Assembly (NCBI RefSeq): GCF_903181435.1
Contig: NZ_CAEUHO010000001.1
Location: 2,542,001-2,606,000, forward strand
Direction: 5' to 3'
Source of the DNA: Bacteroides acidifaciens
GTDB lineage: Bacteria > Bacteroidota > Bacteroidia > Bacteroidales > Bacteroidaceae
DNA length: 64,000 nucleotides
Made by a program: the position numbers and the translations under genes. Numbering within the stretch: position 1 is the stretch's first letter; the number at the start of each line of letters is the position of its first letter. The notes under the pieces are model-generated. The model saw nothing but the letters and a program-made list of their open reading frames with translations, was not told the origin of the DNA and ran no database searches. Positions 26,813 through 35,974 of the stretch are shown here, piece by piece.

Positions 26813-27673
26813 TTAATTCTTTAGATATCCTTCTTGTTCATACGCTTTCCCATATTTATGAATCATTGCCACCAATGGGCTTAGACGTTCGTCAGAAACC
26901 AACATGGCCCGATAGCGCAAATACTGATTATCATAAAGCTGCCGGTTTCCGTCCTTGAGGCGTTTCTTCACATCCGCAGGAATGAAAAACTCCGCACGAT
27001 TGCCCAATTTAGCATAAAATTCATTCAGAAAGATGAAGATTCCTGCCAAATCGATATCTCCGAAATGGATATAACGATTGGGAATCATCTTTAGCCAGTT
27101 ACACAAATCCTTCGATTGCGGGTAACGGGACACGAAAAGGACTTTCATTCCTTCAAACAAATACTTTTGGGCACGGATATGCTGGAAATTCTCTCCATTC
27201 TCTATACCCACCACTACAACATCTTCAGGAATACGGAAATCTTCGTAATCCTGCATGAAGATGGAAGTGCCTTGCAAGGGAGAAAGCACACATGGTTCGC
27301 CATGAAAAGTAGCTTCTATAGGCGTATAACAATTGAGGAGAAAACCTTTGAACGTACGGGTATATCTCAGTTTAGAGTCCCCCGCCTTCGCCACTTGCTC
27401 CGAACGTGAAACTTCATCCGGACAGTTCTTCATCTCAATCCAATCTTCCAGCTCCATGCCGGAAGTATAATTCTGAGCAAGATAAATACGACAACCTTCC
27501 GGGTCAATCATACGAAAACTACGCATACTCCCTCGGGGAACAATAGTGATGATTCCCTCATCCATTAATCTATTCGCTATCAGTCCAGCAAACTTTGTGT
27601 AAGGTACGAGCTCGCCGCCCAGCATTTTCAGGACCTGCCTCGCCATTGCTAATGTAAATAAACTACCACTCAT
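26813..27673 (-). CDS. jetD: JetD/MksG-like toprim nuclease of Wadjet-type system
   Basis: In Wadjet (MksBEFG) systems JetD is the toprim-fold nuclease that cleaves circular plasmid DNA after loop extrusion by JetABC. This 286-residue protein has an N-terminal winged-helix-like region, then a toprim-like core with the catalytic glutamate in VVGIENGENF (E158) and the metal-binding GDIDLAG (D206, D208). It is shorter than many JetD proteins. The ATGA overlap with jetC (27670-27673) indicates coupled translation. The role is assigned from operon order and toprim residues. Confidence 0.85.
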   Translation of the reverse strand: MSGSLFTLAMARQVLKMLGGELVPYTKFAGLIANRLMDEGIITIVPRGSMRSFRMIDPEGCRIYLAQNYTSGMELEDWIEMKNCPDEVSRSEQVAKAGDSKLRYTRTFKGFLLNCYTPIEATFHGEPCVLSPLQGTSIFMQDYEDFRIPEDVVVVGIENGENFQHIRAQKYLFEGMKVLFVSRYPQSKDLCNWLKMIPNRYIHFGDIDLAGIFIFLNEFYAKLGNRAEFFIPADVKKRLKDGNRQLYDNQYLRYRAMLVSDERLSPLVAMIHKYGKAYEQEGYLKN

Positions 27674-30600
27674 TTTTCTACCTTATTATAGGTCAATAAT
27701 GGGACAACCTGTGTGTTTGCCCGCCCGTCCTTACTCAGCAAATAGGTATAACGATAATCTTCCACATTGTAAGTAGTGGGAGAACTGTTTACCAACAAGA
27801 TATTCCGGCAATTGGCAAAATCCAGAATACCTTTCACATTGTTGGGATGTAGCTTGCCTATTTCATCCATCATGCAATGGATTTTAAAGTCACCGAACTT
27901 ACGCGACGCCTTTTCTTTGAATACATTAATCAGCATGATATTGACCATTGCTTTCACCAGAATGTCCGTACCGTCGGAACCTACATTGGCTATCTTCTCC
28001 ACCCATCCCGTATCGTTATCATTCTCTTTCACACGGAACTCCAGTTTAAATGTATCGGCAAGCGCCAACCGTCTGCGTCCCGGCTCGTCAAGCAGGAATT
28101 TCATAAACGACAGCAAATGCCGGACAGCCGTCGCATTGACATCTTCACGGGAATCCTGCGAGAACAAGTCAACCTTTCCTATATTATATTGGTTCTCATC
28201 ACAGAACCGCTTAATCTCCAGCAATAACTGCATCAGTTTATCGCTGCTCTGAAGCGGGCGAAGTGCTATTTCCTTTATTACTCCGGCAAAATTCCGTTTG
28301 ACAAAATCGTCGTTGATATCCTTTATTGTTCTGTGTATCTCGCTTTCATTACGGGTCAGTCCTCCCACTTCCTGCGAAATCCGGCGGATTATATCCGTAT
28401 ACCGTTCACTGATATGTTTCTGATAGTCGGAAATCTTATCATTATCCACAAACTCGCACAAATTGGAAGCGAAATCATAGTAATCCTGTTCTCCAACCAG
28501 TTCCGTACGGAAATGAAACGTGTTTTTTGACGAGAAGTTTCCATTGAACTGCGTCACCGCTTTCTTGAATTCTTCTGTTTTTCTGATAGTGGATACGATG
28601 AGAGACTTCAATTCTTCCACAATAACATCGCAACTTTTCCGGGTAGGCTTCTCTCCTATTTCCGTCACAGAAGGCGGACAGAAAGTTTCATCTTTCCGAA
28701 ACATATCCACTTTATTCAACCCGTCCTCCAATAAATGCAATTCCTTGCTAATTCGGTCGAGGTGCTCGTCCACCCCTTTTTTCTGAACTTGCAACTTTTC
28801 CTTTTTCAGATCGAAACGTTCGTTCAATGCAACCAACTTCGCATCCAATTCCTTCTTCCGGCTTCGCGTAGCAGGTTCTTTATCAAACAGTTCCTCTTTG
28901 TCTTTTTCATAATAAAGAACTTGCGAACGGGATTTGCCAATATAATCCAATTCTTTATTTATTTCGGCAAGCCTGTCATCATACTTGCGGATAGTGACCG
29001 TATCAGCACCCTTTCCATTCAATTCATTCTCCTGCGCCTGCTTCAATTCCTTTTTCCGCTCCTCAGTTTGCTGTTTCATCCGCTCTATCTCTTGCCGAAC
29101 ACCGGCACTGAATTCTTCCAGTTCCTTTCGAAGCTCAGTCCGACTATCATTATACACTTTCCGGCAGGCTTTCAGCAGTTTTTCCCGTTCCGCCAAATGC
29201 TTCTCCTTCTCGCCTTCCGCCACATAAAGACGATGACCGATATCATTCAGTTGCGCCTGTAATTCTTCGACACAACCTCTTTTCCATTCCTCCTCTTTCG
29301 TCTTCCACGAGGCGTAATCAGCCTGCAAATTCTTCAATTTTGCAGGAATCTGCATTCGCTCGGCTTCCATCAGATGTTGTTCTTCCAAAATACTATGTAT
29401 TTGTTTCGAATACTTCTTCTCCAAAGAAGAAACAGCTTCCGCCTCTTCTTCCGTCAGTCGGGTGAGACGGTCGATACAGAGTTGCCGGGCTGCTTGTTGC
29501 CTGTCGCGCTCCTGCTTCATTTCCTCGGGAGTGCGGACAGAACGCTCGATGGCTGTCAGATTGAGTGAAACGCCGAACAAAGTAGCTTCCTTATTCACTA
29601 ATTGAGGTTGCAGTTCATTGTTGTACAGCACCAGTTCCTCATCCGCCACCTTGCCTATCGTCTCCTGCCAATCCGGTTTATTCTTCTCCAACCATTCGCA
29701 CAACGAACCTTTTCGTTTCTCAATCAAGGCATCCAATGTTTGCAACTGTTCTTCAATCGCGCTCCGCTCTTTACGAACGGTCTCCATCTTTGCCTGAAAT
29801 TCCCATTTCAATTCTTTCACTTTCCATTCACACTCCTGTCTCAACTGCTTTATTTCTCCTTGCTGCTGACGGATGCCAAGTTCCAGTTCCTTATCCTTTT
29901 TGCGCAGTTCGTTGATACCGTCTTCACAATCGGACATTTCTTTTTGATGGGGATGCTCGTATTTCACCTTTTGAAGTTTCAGGTTACACTGTGCCTGTTC
30001 ATCGCGCAACTGCCGGATACGATTATCCACTGTCTGCACTTTCTCTTCTTGCGTTGCTCTTACTTTTTCTTCTTCCACACGGAGCTGTTGCATCAACTCC
30101 TCCTGCTTGCCGGCAATCTCCGCATTCCGAACATTTATCCGTGCTTGCTGGCTATTCTCAAAAGTATGGAAATCTGTTTCCAGTTTCTCAAACAGCAACC
30201 GGTACTTACTCAATACATCCTCATAAGCCCTTGTCAGTTCCGATTTCATATTCCGGACTTGTTCTAGTTCCTGAACCAATAATTCTTCGCAAGATACCCG
30301 TTTGATGATTTCTTCAATCTGCATCTGCTCGTAATGCAGACGTTTCTCACGTATCTTTTTGAGCAAATCGTTTATTATACCTATATCCCTAATCAAGCCA
30401 TCACGCTCATTGGTGTACTTTTGTTGCAGTTCACCCATAAGCCGCAGCAACCGTTCACGTTCCGTCTCCGCTTTAGTCTGTTCTTCCTTCACTAACGGAA
30501 TCTCATGTAAAGCCTGTTTCTCCGCAAAGTTAAGCTCCGCACGCCCTTCACCAATCTGCTTTTGGGTATAAATCAAGTCACGATAGGCGTTCATTACTTT

Positions 30601-31338
30601 CTCCGCCATCTTCCGGACAGGCACTTCTCCATTCTTGTTCTTTGTAAACCAAAGCATCACGTCCCTGTATTCCTGCTCGAATTCCTTTATCTGGCTACGA
30701 TAGAAATCCAAATCAACAGAGATATCCTCATCACTCATCGAACGGATAATGGTATCTTTTATAAAATCGGCATCCAGTTTGGAATTTAAAAAGACGTTCT
30801 GTATCGTACGGGGAATATTCTGATATTTTGCACTTTCCACAATGGCAAACTTGCGGTAGGGTATCATTTCATGCTTGCGGTTATTACCGAAGATGATGTC
30901 CCGATACATCTCATAGCTAGTCACTTGTGCAGTAATCTGAATCTTCGCGCCGATGTGTTCGCGGATACGTCCCCATTCGGAATGTACCACATTATGCTCG
31001 TCAATAAACCAGTCCTGTTGGAATGGCGCATCAATAAAACGGAAAAACACCCGTCCCTGGGATTTGGCAGCTACCACACAATACGCCCCATTCTCCCGCA
31101 TCACCTCATAGATAATGTAAGAATTGGCGTATGGAAAGTAAAAAGCATCGAAGCTTTTCTTCTCCTTCGGAATGCCTAGTCTTAGTTTGTCAGCATTATA
31201 AAAGAATAGGATGGCACGGAGCAGCGTACTCTTACCGACACCTTGCGTACCTATAAAATGTACGTTCCCATCCAACTTCACTTCCGCATACGGAATATGG
31301 GCACTGTTCAGAAAAATAATCTTATTCAGGTATCTCAT
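27670..31338 (-). CDS. jetC: JetC/MksB-like SMC ATPase
   Basis: A 1222-residue SMC-like ATPase, the loop-extruding motor of MukBEF/Wadjet-type complexes. The N-terminal head has Walker A GTQGVGKST (30-38); about 700 residues of coiled coil with a hinge-like break follow. The C-terminal head has the signature-like NVGSDGTDI and Walker B CMMDEIGKL, then a D-loop-like region and NSSPTTYN. I choose the ATG at 31338 because a strong GAGGAGG ribosome site lies just before it and the protein then starts MRYLNKIIF. The longer frame (31419) starts inside jetB. The gene overlaps jetB by 17 bp. Confidence 0.9.
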   Translation of the reverse strand: MRYLNKIIFLNSAHIPYAEVKLDGNVHFIGTQGVGKSTLLRAILFFYNADKLRLGIPKEKKSFDAFYFPYANSYIIYEVMRENGAYCVVAAKSQGRVFFRFIDAPFQQDWFIDEHNVVHSEWGRIREHIGAKIQITAQVTSYEMYRDIIFGNNRKHEMIPYRKFAIVESAKYQNIPRTIQNVFLNSKLDADFIKDTIIRSMSDEDISVDLDFYRSQIKEFEQEYRDVMLWFTKNKNGEVPVRKMAEKVMNAYRDLIYTQKQIGEGRAELNFAEKQALHEIPLVKEEQTKAETERERLLRLMGELQQKYTNERDGLIRDIGIINDLLKKIREKRLHYEQMQIEEIIKRVSCEELLVQELEQVRNMKSELTRAYEDVLSKYRLLFEKLETDFHTFENSQQARINVRNAEIAGKQEELMQQLRVEEEKVRATQEEKVQTVDNRIRQLRDEQAQCNLKLQKVKYEHPHQKEMSDCEDGINELRKKDKELELGIRQQQGEIKQLRQECEWKVKELKWEFQAKMETVRKERSAIEEQLQTLDALIEKRKGSLCEWLEKNKPDWQETIGKVADEELVLYNNELQPQLVNKEATLFGVSLNLTAIERSVRTPEEMKQERDRQQAARQLCIDRLTRLTEEEAEAVSSLEKKYSKQIHSILEEQHLMEAERMQIPAKLKNLQADYASWKTKEEEWKRGCVEELQAQLNDIGHRLYVAEGEKEKHLAEREKLLKACRKVYNDSRTELRKELEEFSAGVRQEIERMKQQTEERKKELKQAQENELNGKGADTVTIRKYDDRLAEINKELDYIGKSRSQVLYYEKDKEELFDKEPATRSRKKELDAKLVALNERFDLKKEKLQVQKKGVDEHLDRISKELHLLEDGLNKVDMFRKDETFCPPSVTEIGEKPTRKSCDVIVEELKSLIVSTIRKTEEFKKAVTQFNGNFSSKNTFHFRTELVGEQDYYDFASNLCEFVDNDKISDYQKHISERYTDIIRRISQEVGGLTRNESEIHRTIKDINDDFVKRNFAGVIKEIALRPLQSSDKLMQLLLEIKRFCDENQYNIGKVDLFSQDSREDVNATAVRHLLSFMKFLLDEPGRRRLALADTFKLEFRVKENDNDTGWVEKIANVGSDGTDILVKAMVNIMLINVFKEKASRKFGDFKIHCMMDEIGKLHPNNVKGILDFANCRNILLVNSSPTTYNVEDYRYTYLLSKDGRANTQVVPLLTYNKVEK

Positions 31339-31879
31339 CTTGCACCTCCTCTGAAATTGTGATACAATCAACCAAGTCCTCCATATAATGGAAAGCCGAC
31401 AATACTTTATACGTCCCATCGAGTTCGTTTTCTTTCTCTATCAGTCCTATACTCTCCAGTTCTTTCAGCAGTTTGCCGACAACTTCATCATATTTCTTCT
31501 TATCCGAGAACAGTTTGGTTGCCTTTTCTTTCAGTTCGATATCGCATCCTATCTGAATCTCAATATCAGCAGCACGAAACAGAAAACCCGGGCCGAATGC
31601 CGAATGATAGGTTTTCAGGAAACTCAGGTAATCAATCCACTTCTGAATTGCTTCCAGTTTACGTTCCAAATCGACTTTCGATTCCTTGCGAGTAAAGTAG
31701 TAATAACCGTCACCACCTTCCAGATAAAAACCGATACCTTTATAGTAATCATAATAATCGGGCAAATCCTCCTCAATGGCATCATACAAGCGTTTCACTT
31801 GGGTAGAGACACTATTGGAAGAAATGAATCCCCCTTTGCTAAGTATATTAAATATTTCTTCAGTGTATTTCATGGTCAT
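31322..31879 (-). CDS. jetB: JetB/MksE-like (DUF4194-type) accessory subunit
   Basis: A 185-residue protein in the position of MukE/MksE, the winged-helix subunit that bridges the kleisin and SMC heads. The sequence is mostly helical (EEIFNILSKGGFIS, VSTQVKRLYDAIEEDL) with a beta hairpin GFYLEGGDGYYYF that fits a winged-helix wing. DUF4194-type identity is inferred from length, order and general character. The gene begins 23 bp after jetA, and its 3' end carries the ribosome-binding site of jetC. A second ATG at 31873 is equally possible. Confidence 0.8.
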   Translation of the reverse strand: MTMKYTEEIFNILSKGGFISSNSVSTQVKRLYDAIEEDLPDYYDYYKGIGFYLEGGDGYYYFTRKESKVDLERKLEAIQKWIDYLSFLKTYHSAFGPGFLFRAADIEIQIGCDIELKEKATKLFSDKKKYDEVVGKLLKELESIGLIEKENELDGTYKVLSAFHYMEDLVDCITISEEVQDEIPE

Positions 31880-31902
31880 CTGTTTTTAGCATTCAGCATA
31901 CA

Positions 31903-33099
31903 TCATTTGGCATATATTAAAGGGTATTCCACTTCATCGGAGATTTCATAAGTATCCGTAAAGCGAAGTTCGTCGGCATACTGTGATGCCAGTTGGCAGA
32001 AAAAAATTAATTTCTCTCCACGTGTCACCTCTTTCCGGTAGCGATAGTTCATCACAAAAGAGAACAGATGGGTGCTGGACGCCATAAATGAATTATGCAC
32101 CTCCTGCAAGTTTACGGTATCTATCATTTGCGACTGCCCATCCAAGTATCCTTCTGGAATGGCATCTGCCAATTGTTTCATTCCTTTCGGAGTATTTTTC
32201 TGCCGCGCGACAAGTTTCTTCAATATCTGAAAAGCCTCATCGGAAGTCCGTAGATTATCAATGGAAAGCTTGATGCGATAACCGACCTGCGGCTCCATCC
32301 AAACGGGATTTTTTTGTGCAGCAACAGAACGGATACTTGTATGTTCTTCCAACAAGAACTGGTCTTTCAGGTACTTCAGTTTCTTTACTTTCTCAAGGAT
32401 ACGGTTCTGATAATCTATCAGATTCAGATAATGGATGATTTGCTTCTGGATTTCAATCAGGTTATGGTACGAGTCATTTAACTGAAGTTTTACGTCACTT
32501 ACTACATTCCGCATCTGTACATCCATCGCCACCCGGAAGAAAACAGGCTGTCCGTAGTCTATCAATTCCTCACTTTTACGGATCAGCAGGGCAATATTAT
32601 TTCGTTTCTCATCAAGCCGGACGAGTTTGGTTTTCTTTATCTTATAATTCGGTTCGTTCTTATAAGTATTATCCATGTTCCTTTTCAAGTCCATCACATT
32701 GCGAACTGTAGTCAGAGCGATGTTTTTCAGACAGCGTTTCACTTCACGCTGGTAGTTGTATTTACGTTGCTCGTTATTCTCTTTCAGATAATAGTCAATA
32801 TTTTCATTCAGTCGCGTCAGGTAATCCTGTACGAAAGAGACATTGATTTCTTCATTCACTTCGAGCACATCTTCAAAGAATTTCAGATAAATATCCTCCA
32901 TTTCTAGAAAATCACCAGTGTCCCGGATGACTCCATAGTCTATCAGATAGCGGATACGCTCTTCCTTGTATTCCGTCATTTCAAGCGCATAATCGTAACG
33001 GAACGAAAGAGATTTCCGTTTGGCAAACATTTCTTTCAGAAGTTCTTTCTCCCGGTCGAGACTCTTGACCAGTTCTTCTATGGAACGAAAAGTGCTCAT
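31903..33099 (-). CDS. jetA: JetA/MksF-like kleisin subunit
   Basis: First gene of the operon, 398 residues, almost wholly helical. It has an N-terminal winged-helix-like region (RYDYALEMTEYKEERIRYLIDYGVI) and long amphipathic helices in the middle, as in MukF/MksF kleisins. Kleisins link the two SMC heads and recruit MksE. Assignment rests on gene order (A-B-C-D), length and the neighbouring SMC and toprim genes; direct sequence recognition is weak. A TATATTTG -7 box on the minus strand (33174-33181) lies about 75 bp upstream of its start. Confidence 0.78.
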   Translation of the reverse strand: MSTFRSIEELVKSLDREKELLKEMFAKRKSLSFRYDYALEMTEYKEERIRYLIDYGVIRDTGDFLEMEDIYLKFFEDVLEVNEEINVSFVQDYLTRLNENIDYYLKENNEQRKYNYQREVKRCLKNIALTTVRNVMDLKRNMDNTYKNEPNYKIKKTKLVRLDEKRNNIALLIRKSEELIDYGQPVFFRVAMDVQMRNVVSDVKLQLNDSYHNLIEIQKQIIHYLNLIDYQNRILEKVKKLKYLKDQFLLEEHTSIRSVAAQKNPVWMEPQVGYRIKLSIDNLRTSDEAFQILKKLVARQKNTPKGMKQLADAIPEGYLDGQSQMIDTVNLQEVHNSFMASSTHLFSFVMNYRYRKEVTRGEKLIFFCQLASQYADELRFTDTYEISDEVEYPLIYAK

Positions 33100-33173
33100 A
33101 TTAGTTTTATCTTTTAATAACGATTACTTGTATAGATTTCCGTTACTATAAATTGTAAAGTAACAAGATTCCA

Positions 33174-33181
33174 CAAATATA
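33174..33181 (-). promoter_or_regulatory. -7 box TATATTTG for the jetABCD operon
   Basis: Matches TAnnTTTG on the minus strand, upstream of jetA; no clear -33 element. Confidence 0.4.
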
Positions 33182-33274
33182 ACGGAAAAAGCATATGAAA
33201 CCTAATTTCTTTGTTTACAATTTTGTTATAACAGAATTTAGGATATCATCCTCACTTTTTCAAATTACTATTCA

Positions 33275-33282
33275 TACCTTTG
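33275..33282 (+). promoter_or_regulatory. -7 box TACCTTTG for the beta-lactamase
   Basis: Exact TAnnTTTG match, 46 bp before the ATG at 33329. The preceding T-run could serve as a weak -33 element. Confidence 0.55.
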
Positions 33283-33328
33283 TGACTTCGATAGAGAATT
33301 AGTAACCTATAAAAAAAGAAGATTGATT

Positions 33329-34219
33329 ATGCGCTCATTCATTGTGTTTCTTTGCTTAATCCCCGTTCTGTTGTTCTCCTGCCAAAGTGTCCCTCTTGAG
33401 ACGCTATTGAAAGAGGCTATCAAAGATAAGAAAGCTGAAATTGGCATTGCCGTCATCATAGATGGAAAAGATACGGTAACTGTTAATAATAAAACTCATT
33501 ATCCTTTGATGAGTGTCTTTAAGTTTCATCAGGCCTTGGCACTGGCTGATTATATGGGAAAACACAATCAGTCATTGGATACTCTGTTGACGATAGAGAA
33601 ATCTGATTTAAAGCCGGATACGTATAGTCCCCTACGGGATAAGTATCCGCAAGGGGGAATTGAAATGAGCATTGCCGACCTGCTAAGATACACACTTCAG
33701 CAGAGCGACAACAATGCCTGCGATATACTTTTTGATTATCAGGGAGGACCTGATGCAGTAGATAAATACATCCATTCGTTAGGTATTCAAGATTGTGCCA
33801 TCGTCGGTACGGAGACTGCCATGCACGAAGATTTGGATTTGTGTTATCAAAACTGGAGTACTCCGTTGGCTGCTGCCGAATTACTGGAGATTTTCCGGCG
33901 GGAGCCGTTGTTTGCCAAAGAATATAAGGATTTTATCTGGCAGACAATGGTAGAGTGCCAGACCGGACAAGACCGTCTGGTCGCCCCTTTATTGGATAAA
34001 GGAGTGATAGTGGGGCATAAAACGGGGACGGGAGATTTGAATGCCAAAGGGCAACAGATTGGTTGCAACGATATCGGTTTTGTTCTTTTGCCTGACGGAC
34101 GCGCTTACAGCATAGCTGTCTTCATAAAAGATTCTGAAGAGAGTTTTGCGGACAACAGTAAGATTATCGCTGATATTTCACGTATCGTTTATGAATATGT
34201 GATGCAGTCAGCTAAATAA
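33329..34219 (+). CDS. bla: Class A beta-lactamase (subclass A2-like)
   Basis: Periplasmic serine beta-lactamase hydrolysing penicillins and cephalosporins. Counting from the ATG at 33329 (296 residues), it has a lipoprotein-like signal (LLFSC, Cys18), the catalytic SVFK (62-65), SDN (126-128), the general-base region ETAMH (E162) and KTG (231-233). Spacing fits the CepA/CblA/CfxA subgroup of Bacteroidales enzymes. A TTG six bases upstream (33323) is an alternative start. It has its own promoter and no mobile element beside it, so it is probably an intrinsic chromosomal gene. The exact spectrum cannot be read from sequence. Confidence 0.95.
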   Translation: MRSFIVFLCLIPVLLFSCQSVPLETLLKEAIKDKKAEIGIAVIIDGKDTVTVNNKTHYPLMSVFKFHQALALADYMGKHNQSLDTLLTIEKSDLKPDTYSPLRDKYPQGGIEMSIADLLRYTLQQSDNNACDILFDYQGGPDAVDKYIHSLGIQDCAIVGTETAMHEDLDLCYQNWSTPLAAAELLEIFRREPLFAKEYKDFIWQTMVECQTGQDRLVAPLLDKGVIVGHKTGTGDLNAKGQQIGCNDIGFVLLPDGRAYSIAVFIKDSEESFADNSKIIADISRIVYEYVMQSAK

Positions 34220-34271
34220 AGAGGGAATAATAGTTAACAGCCATAACGATAAAAAGAAAATCAGATTTAAA

Positions 34272-34679
34272 ATGAAACTACATCATATCGCTATCTGGAC
34301 TTTTCAGTTGGAAGAATTGAAAGAGTTCTATGTCCGCTTTCTGGGTGGGAAAAGCAATGAGAAATATGTGAATCCTAAGAAAGGGTTCGAGTCTTACTTC
34401 ATATCTTTCGGTGAAGGACCTTCTTTGGAACTAATGAGCCGCCCCGATGTACAGAATACGGCGGTGGAAGAAAACAGAATCGGTCTGACGCATCTCGCTT
34501 TCACGTTTCCCAGCCAAGCGGAAGTACTTCGTTTCACGGAAGAGATGCGTTCCGAAGGTTACACCATTGCAGGTGAGCCGCGTACTTCGGGAGACGGTTA
34601 TTTTGAAAGTGTAGTCCTTGACCCGGACGGGAACCGTATAGAATGTGTATATAAGAAAGAAGATGGAGAAGAAAACTGA
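34272..34679 (+). CDS. VOC-family (glyoxalase/bleomycin-resistance fold) protein
   Basis: A 135-residue vicinal-oxygen-chelate protein: two beta-alpha-beta-beta-beta modules, with metal-ligand-like H5 in LHHIAIWT, E53/E-rich SLELMSR, H in IGLTHLAF and E in RIECVY near the C-terminus. The metal ligands look present, so it could be a lyase or isomerase; the substrate is not predictable. It starts 52 bp after the beta-lactamase and overlaps the following acetyltransferase gene, so the three may be co-transcribed. Starts with ATG at 34272. Confidence 0.88.
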   Translation: MKLHHIAIWTFQLEELKEFYVRFLGGKSNEKYVNPKKGFESYFISFGEGPSLELMSRPDVQNTAVEENRIGLTHLAFTFPSQAEVLRFTEEMRSEGYTIAGEPRTSGDGYFESVVLDPDGNRIECVYKKEDGEEN

Positions 34680-35670
34680 AACAGGGGAAACTGTGACGCC
34701 CCGTAGCCTTGAGACGGTAAGGCTGCTACTCCGCCCTTTCCAAGAAGAGGATGCGGAAGCTTTCTTTGCCTGTTGCCAAAACCCGAACTTGGGTAATAAT
34801 GCAGGATGGGCGCCACATAAGACGATAGAGGAGTCGCGGGAGATTCTTCAGAATGTGTTTATCGGCCAGGAGAATATTTGGGCGATGACACTGAAAGATA
34901 CGCGGCAACTTATAGGTTCCATCGGAATCGTCCCCGACCCGAAGCGGGAAAATCCGCAGGTGCGTATGCTGGGATACTGGCTTGACGAAGCGTATTGGGG
35001 CAAAGGATATATGACGGAAGCGGTGCAGGCTGTACTCAATTACGGGTTCTACGAACTGCAACTCAGCCTCATCACTGCCAATTGTTACCCGCACAACAAG
35101 CGGTCGCAGCAGGTGCTCGAACGGAACGGTTTTATCTATGAGGGCGTGCTGCATCAGGCGGAACTGACATACAACGGGAATATATTCGACCATTTGTGTT
35201 ACTATCTTCCTAATATATGCCGGGCTACCCCGCAGGATTACGAGGAGATTCTGGAAGTCTGGGAAGCATCGGTACGCCACACGCATCATTTCCTCACGGA
35301 AGAACATATCCAATTTTACAAGCCGCTGGTACGTAATCACTATTTACCGGCGGTAGAACTATACATTATCCGGAATGCCGGTAGAAAGATTGTGGCTTTT
35401 ATGGGACTGAGCGACGAACTCATCGAGATGTTATTCGTAAATCCCGATGAGCAGGGAAAAGGATATGGCAAGCGGTTACTGGAATATGCTACCCAGAAAA
35501 AACAGATGGACAAAGTAGACGTAAACGAACAGAATGAAAAAGCACTCAGTTTTTACCTTCATATGGGATTCCAAATCACCGGAAGGGACGAAACGGACGG
35601 TATGGGTAAACCTTATCCGATTCTGCATTTACAGTTGAAAGAAGCGAATATCCAAGAAAGTGAAAGTTAA
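34663..35670 (+). CDS. Tandem GNAT acetyltransferase (two domains)
   Basis: About 335 residues holding two GNAT folds in one chain. The first (about 15-170) resembles RimJ/RimL-type N-acetyltransferases (RLLLRPFQEEDAEAFF, GYWLDEAYWGKGYMTEAV, NKRSQQVLERNGF). The second (about 175-325) has NPDEQGKGYGKRLLEYA and NEQNEKALSFYLHMGF. Both acetyl-CoA loops (WGKGYM, QGKGYG) are intact. I take the ATG at 34663 instead of the GTG at 34645; it overlaps the VOC gene by 17 bp. In other genomes the two halves are usually separate proteins, so this is likely a fusion. Substrates unknown. Confidence 0.88.
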   Translation: MEKKTETGETVTPRSLETVRLLLRPFQEEDAEAFFACCQNPNLGNNAGWAPHKTIEESREILQNVFIGQENIWAMTLKDTRQLIGSIGIVPDPKRENPQVRMLGYWLDEAYWGKGYMTEAVQAVLNYGFYELQLSLITANCYPHNKRSQQVLERNGFIYEGVLHQAELTYNGNIFDHLCYYLPNICRATPQDYEEILEVWEASVRHTHHFLTEEHIQFYKPLVRNHYLPAVELYIIRNAGRKIVAFMGLSDELIEMLFVNPDEQGKGYGKRLLEYATQKKQMDKVDVNEQNEKALSFYLHMGFQITGRDETDGMGKPYPILHLQLKEANIQESES

Positions 35671-35686
35671 CCAAAAAGAAAACCAC

Positions 35687-35893
35687 ATGAACCTGCGTGC
35701 AAAATTATCCGAGCGTGTGCATATCGAAGATATCAGAGAGATACTTCACTTCATACAAGATAACGGACAGCTCAGAGAAGAAGTTTATCAATTTATCTTT
35801 GACGAGGACGAGATTGTCTCTTATCAGGCATTATGGGTTTGTACGCATTTCTCAAAGGAAGATGTGGAATACACTAAAGGCGATGAAAGCTAA
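35687..35893 (+). CDS. Short HEAT-like protein, probably truncated
   Basis: A 68-residue helical protein (MNLRAKLSERVHIEDIREILHFIQ...YQALWVCTHFS). It resembles, from memory, the N-terminal part of a Bacteroides HEAT-repeat family of roughly 190 residues, here ended early at ...EYTKGDES. ATG 35687 is preferred over an upstream frame opening. Seventeen bases separate it from the acetyltransferase stop codon, and a terminator follows. It may be a truncated, non-functional remnant. Confidence 0.55.
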   Translation: MNLRAKLSERVHIEDIREILHFIQDNGQLREEVYQFIFDEDEIVSYQALWVCTHFSKEDVEYTKGDES

Positions 35894-35917
35894 GAAGTAG
35901 AACATATCAAAAACAAG

Positions 35918-35949
35918 AGAAGCTGTCTCCCGTCAAAGAAACAGCTTCT
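35918..35949. terminator. Bidirectional terminator
   Basis: Stem AGAAGCTGT (35918-35926) / ACAGCTTCT (35941-35949) followed by a T-rich stretch. It lies between two convergent genes. Confidence 0.75.
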
Positions 35950-35974
35950 TTATTTATGTTATTCGTGAACTAAA

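Noticed and set aside
28735..30267. Long plus-strand frames rich in Phe and Leu opposite jetC
   Set aside because: They are antisense to the coiled-coil coding sequence and show no independent start or domain.
33329..34219. Beta-lactamase as recently acquired mobile resistance gene
   Set aside because: No IS, integrase or atypical base composition beside it; Bacteroides of this group commonly carry such a chromosomal enzyme.
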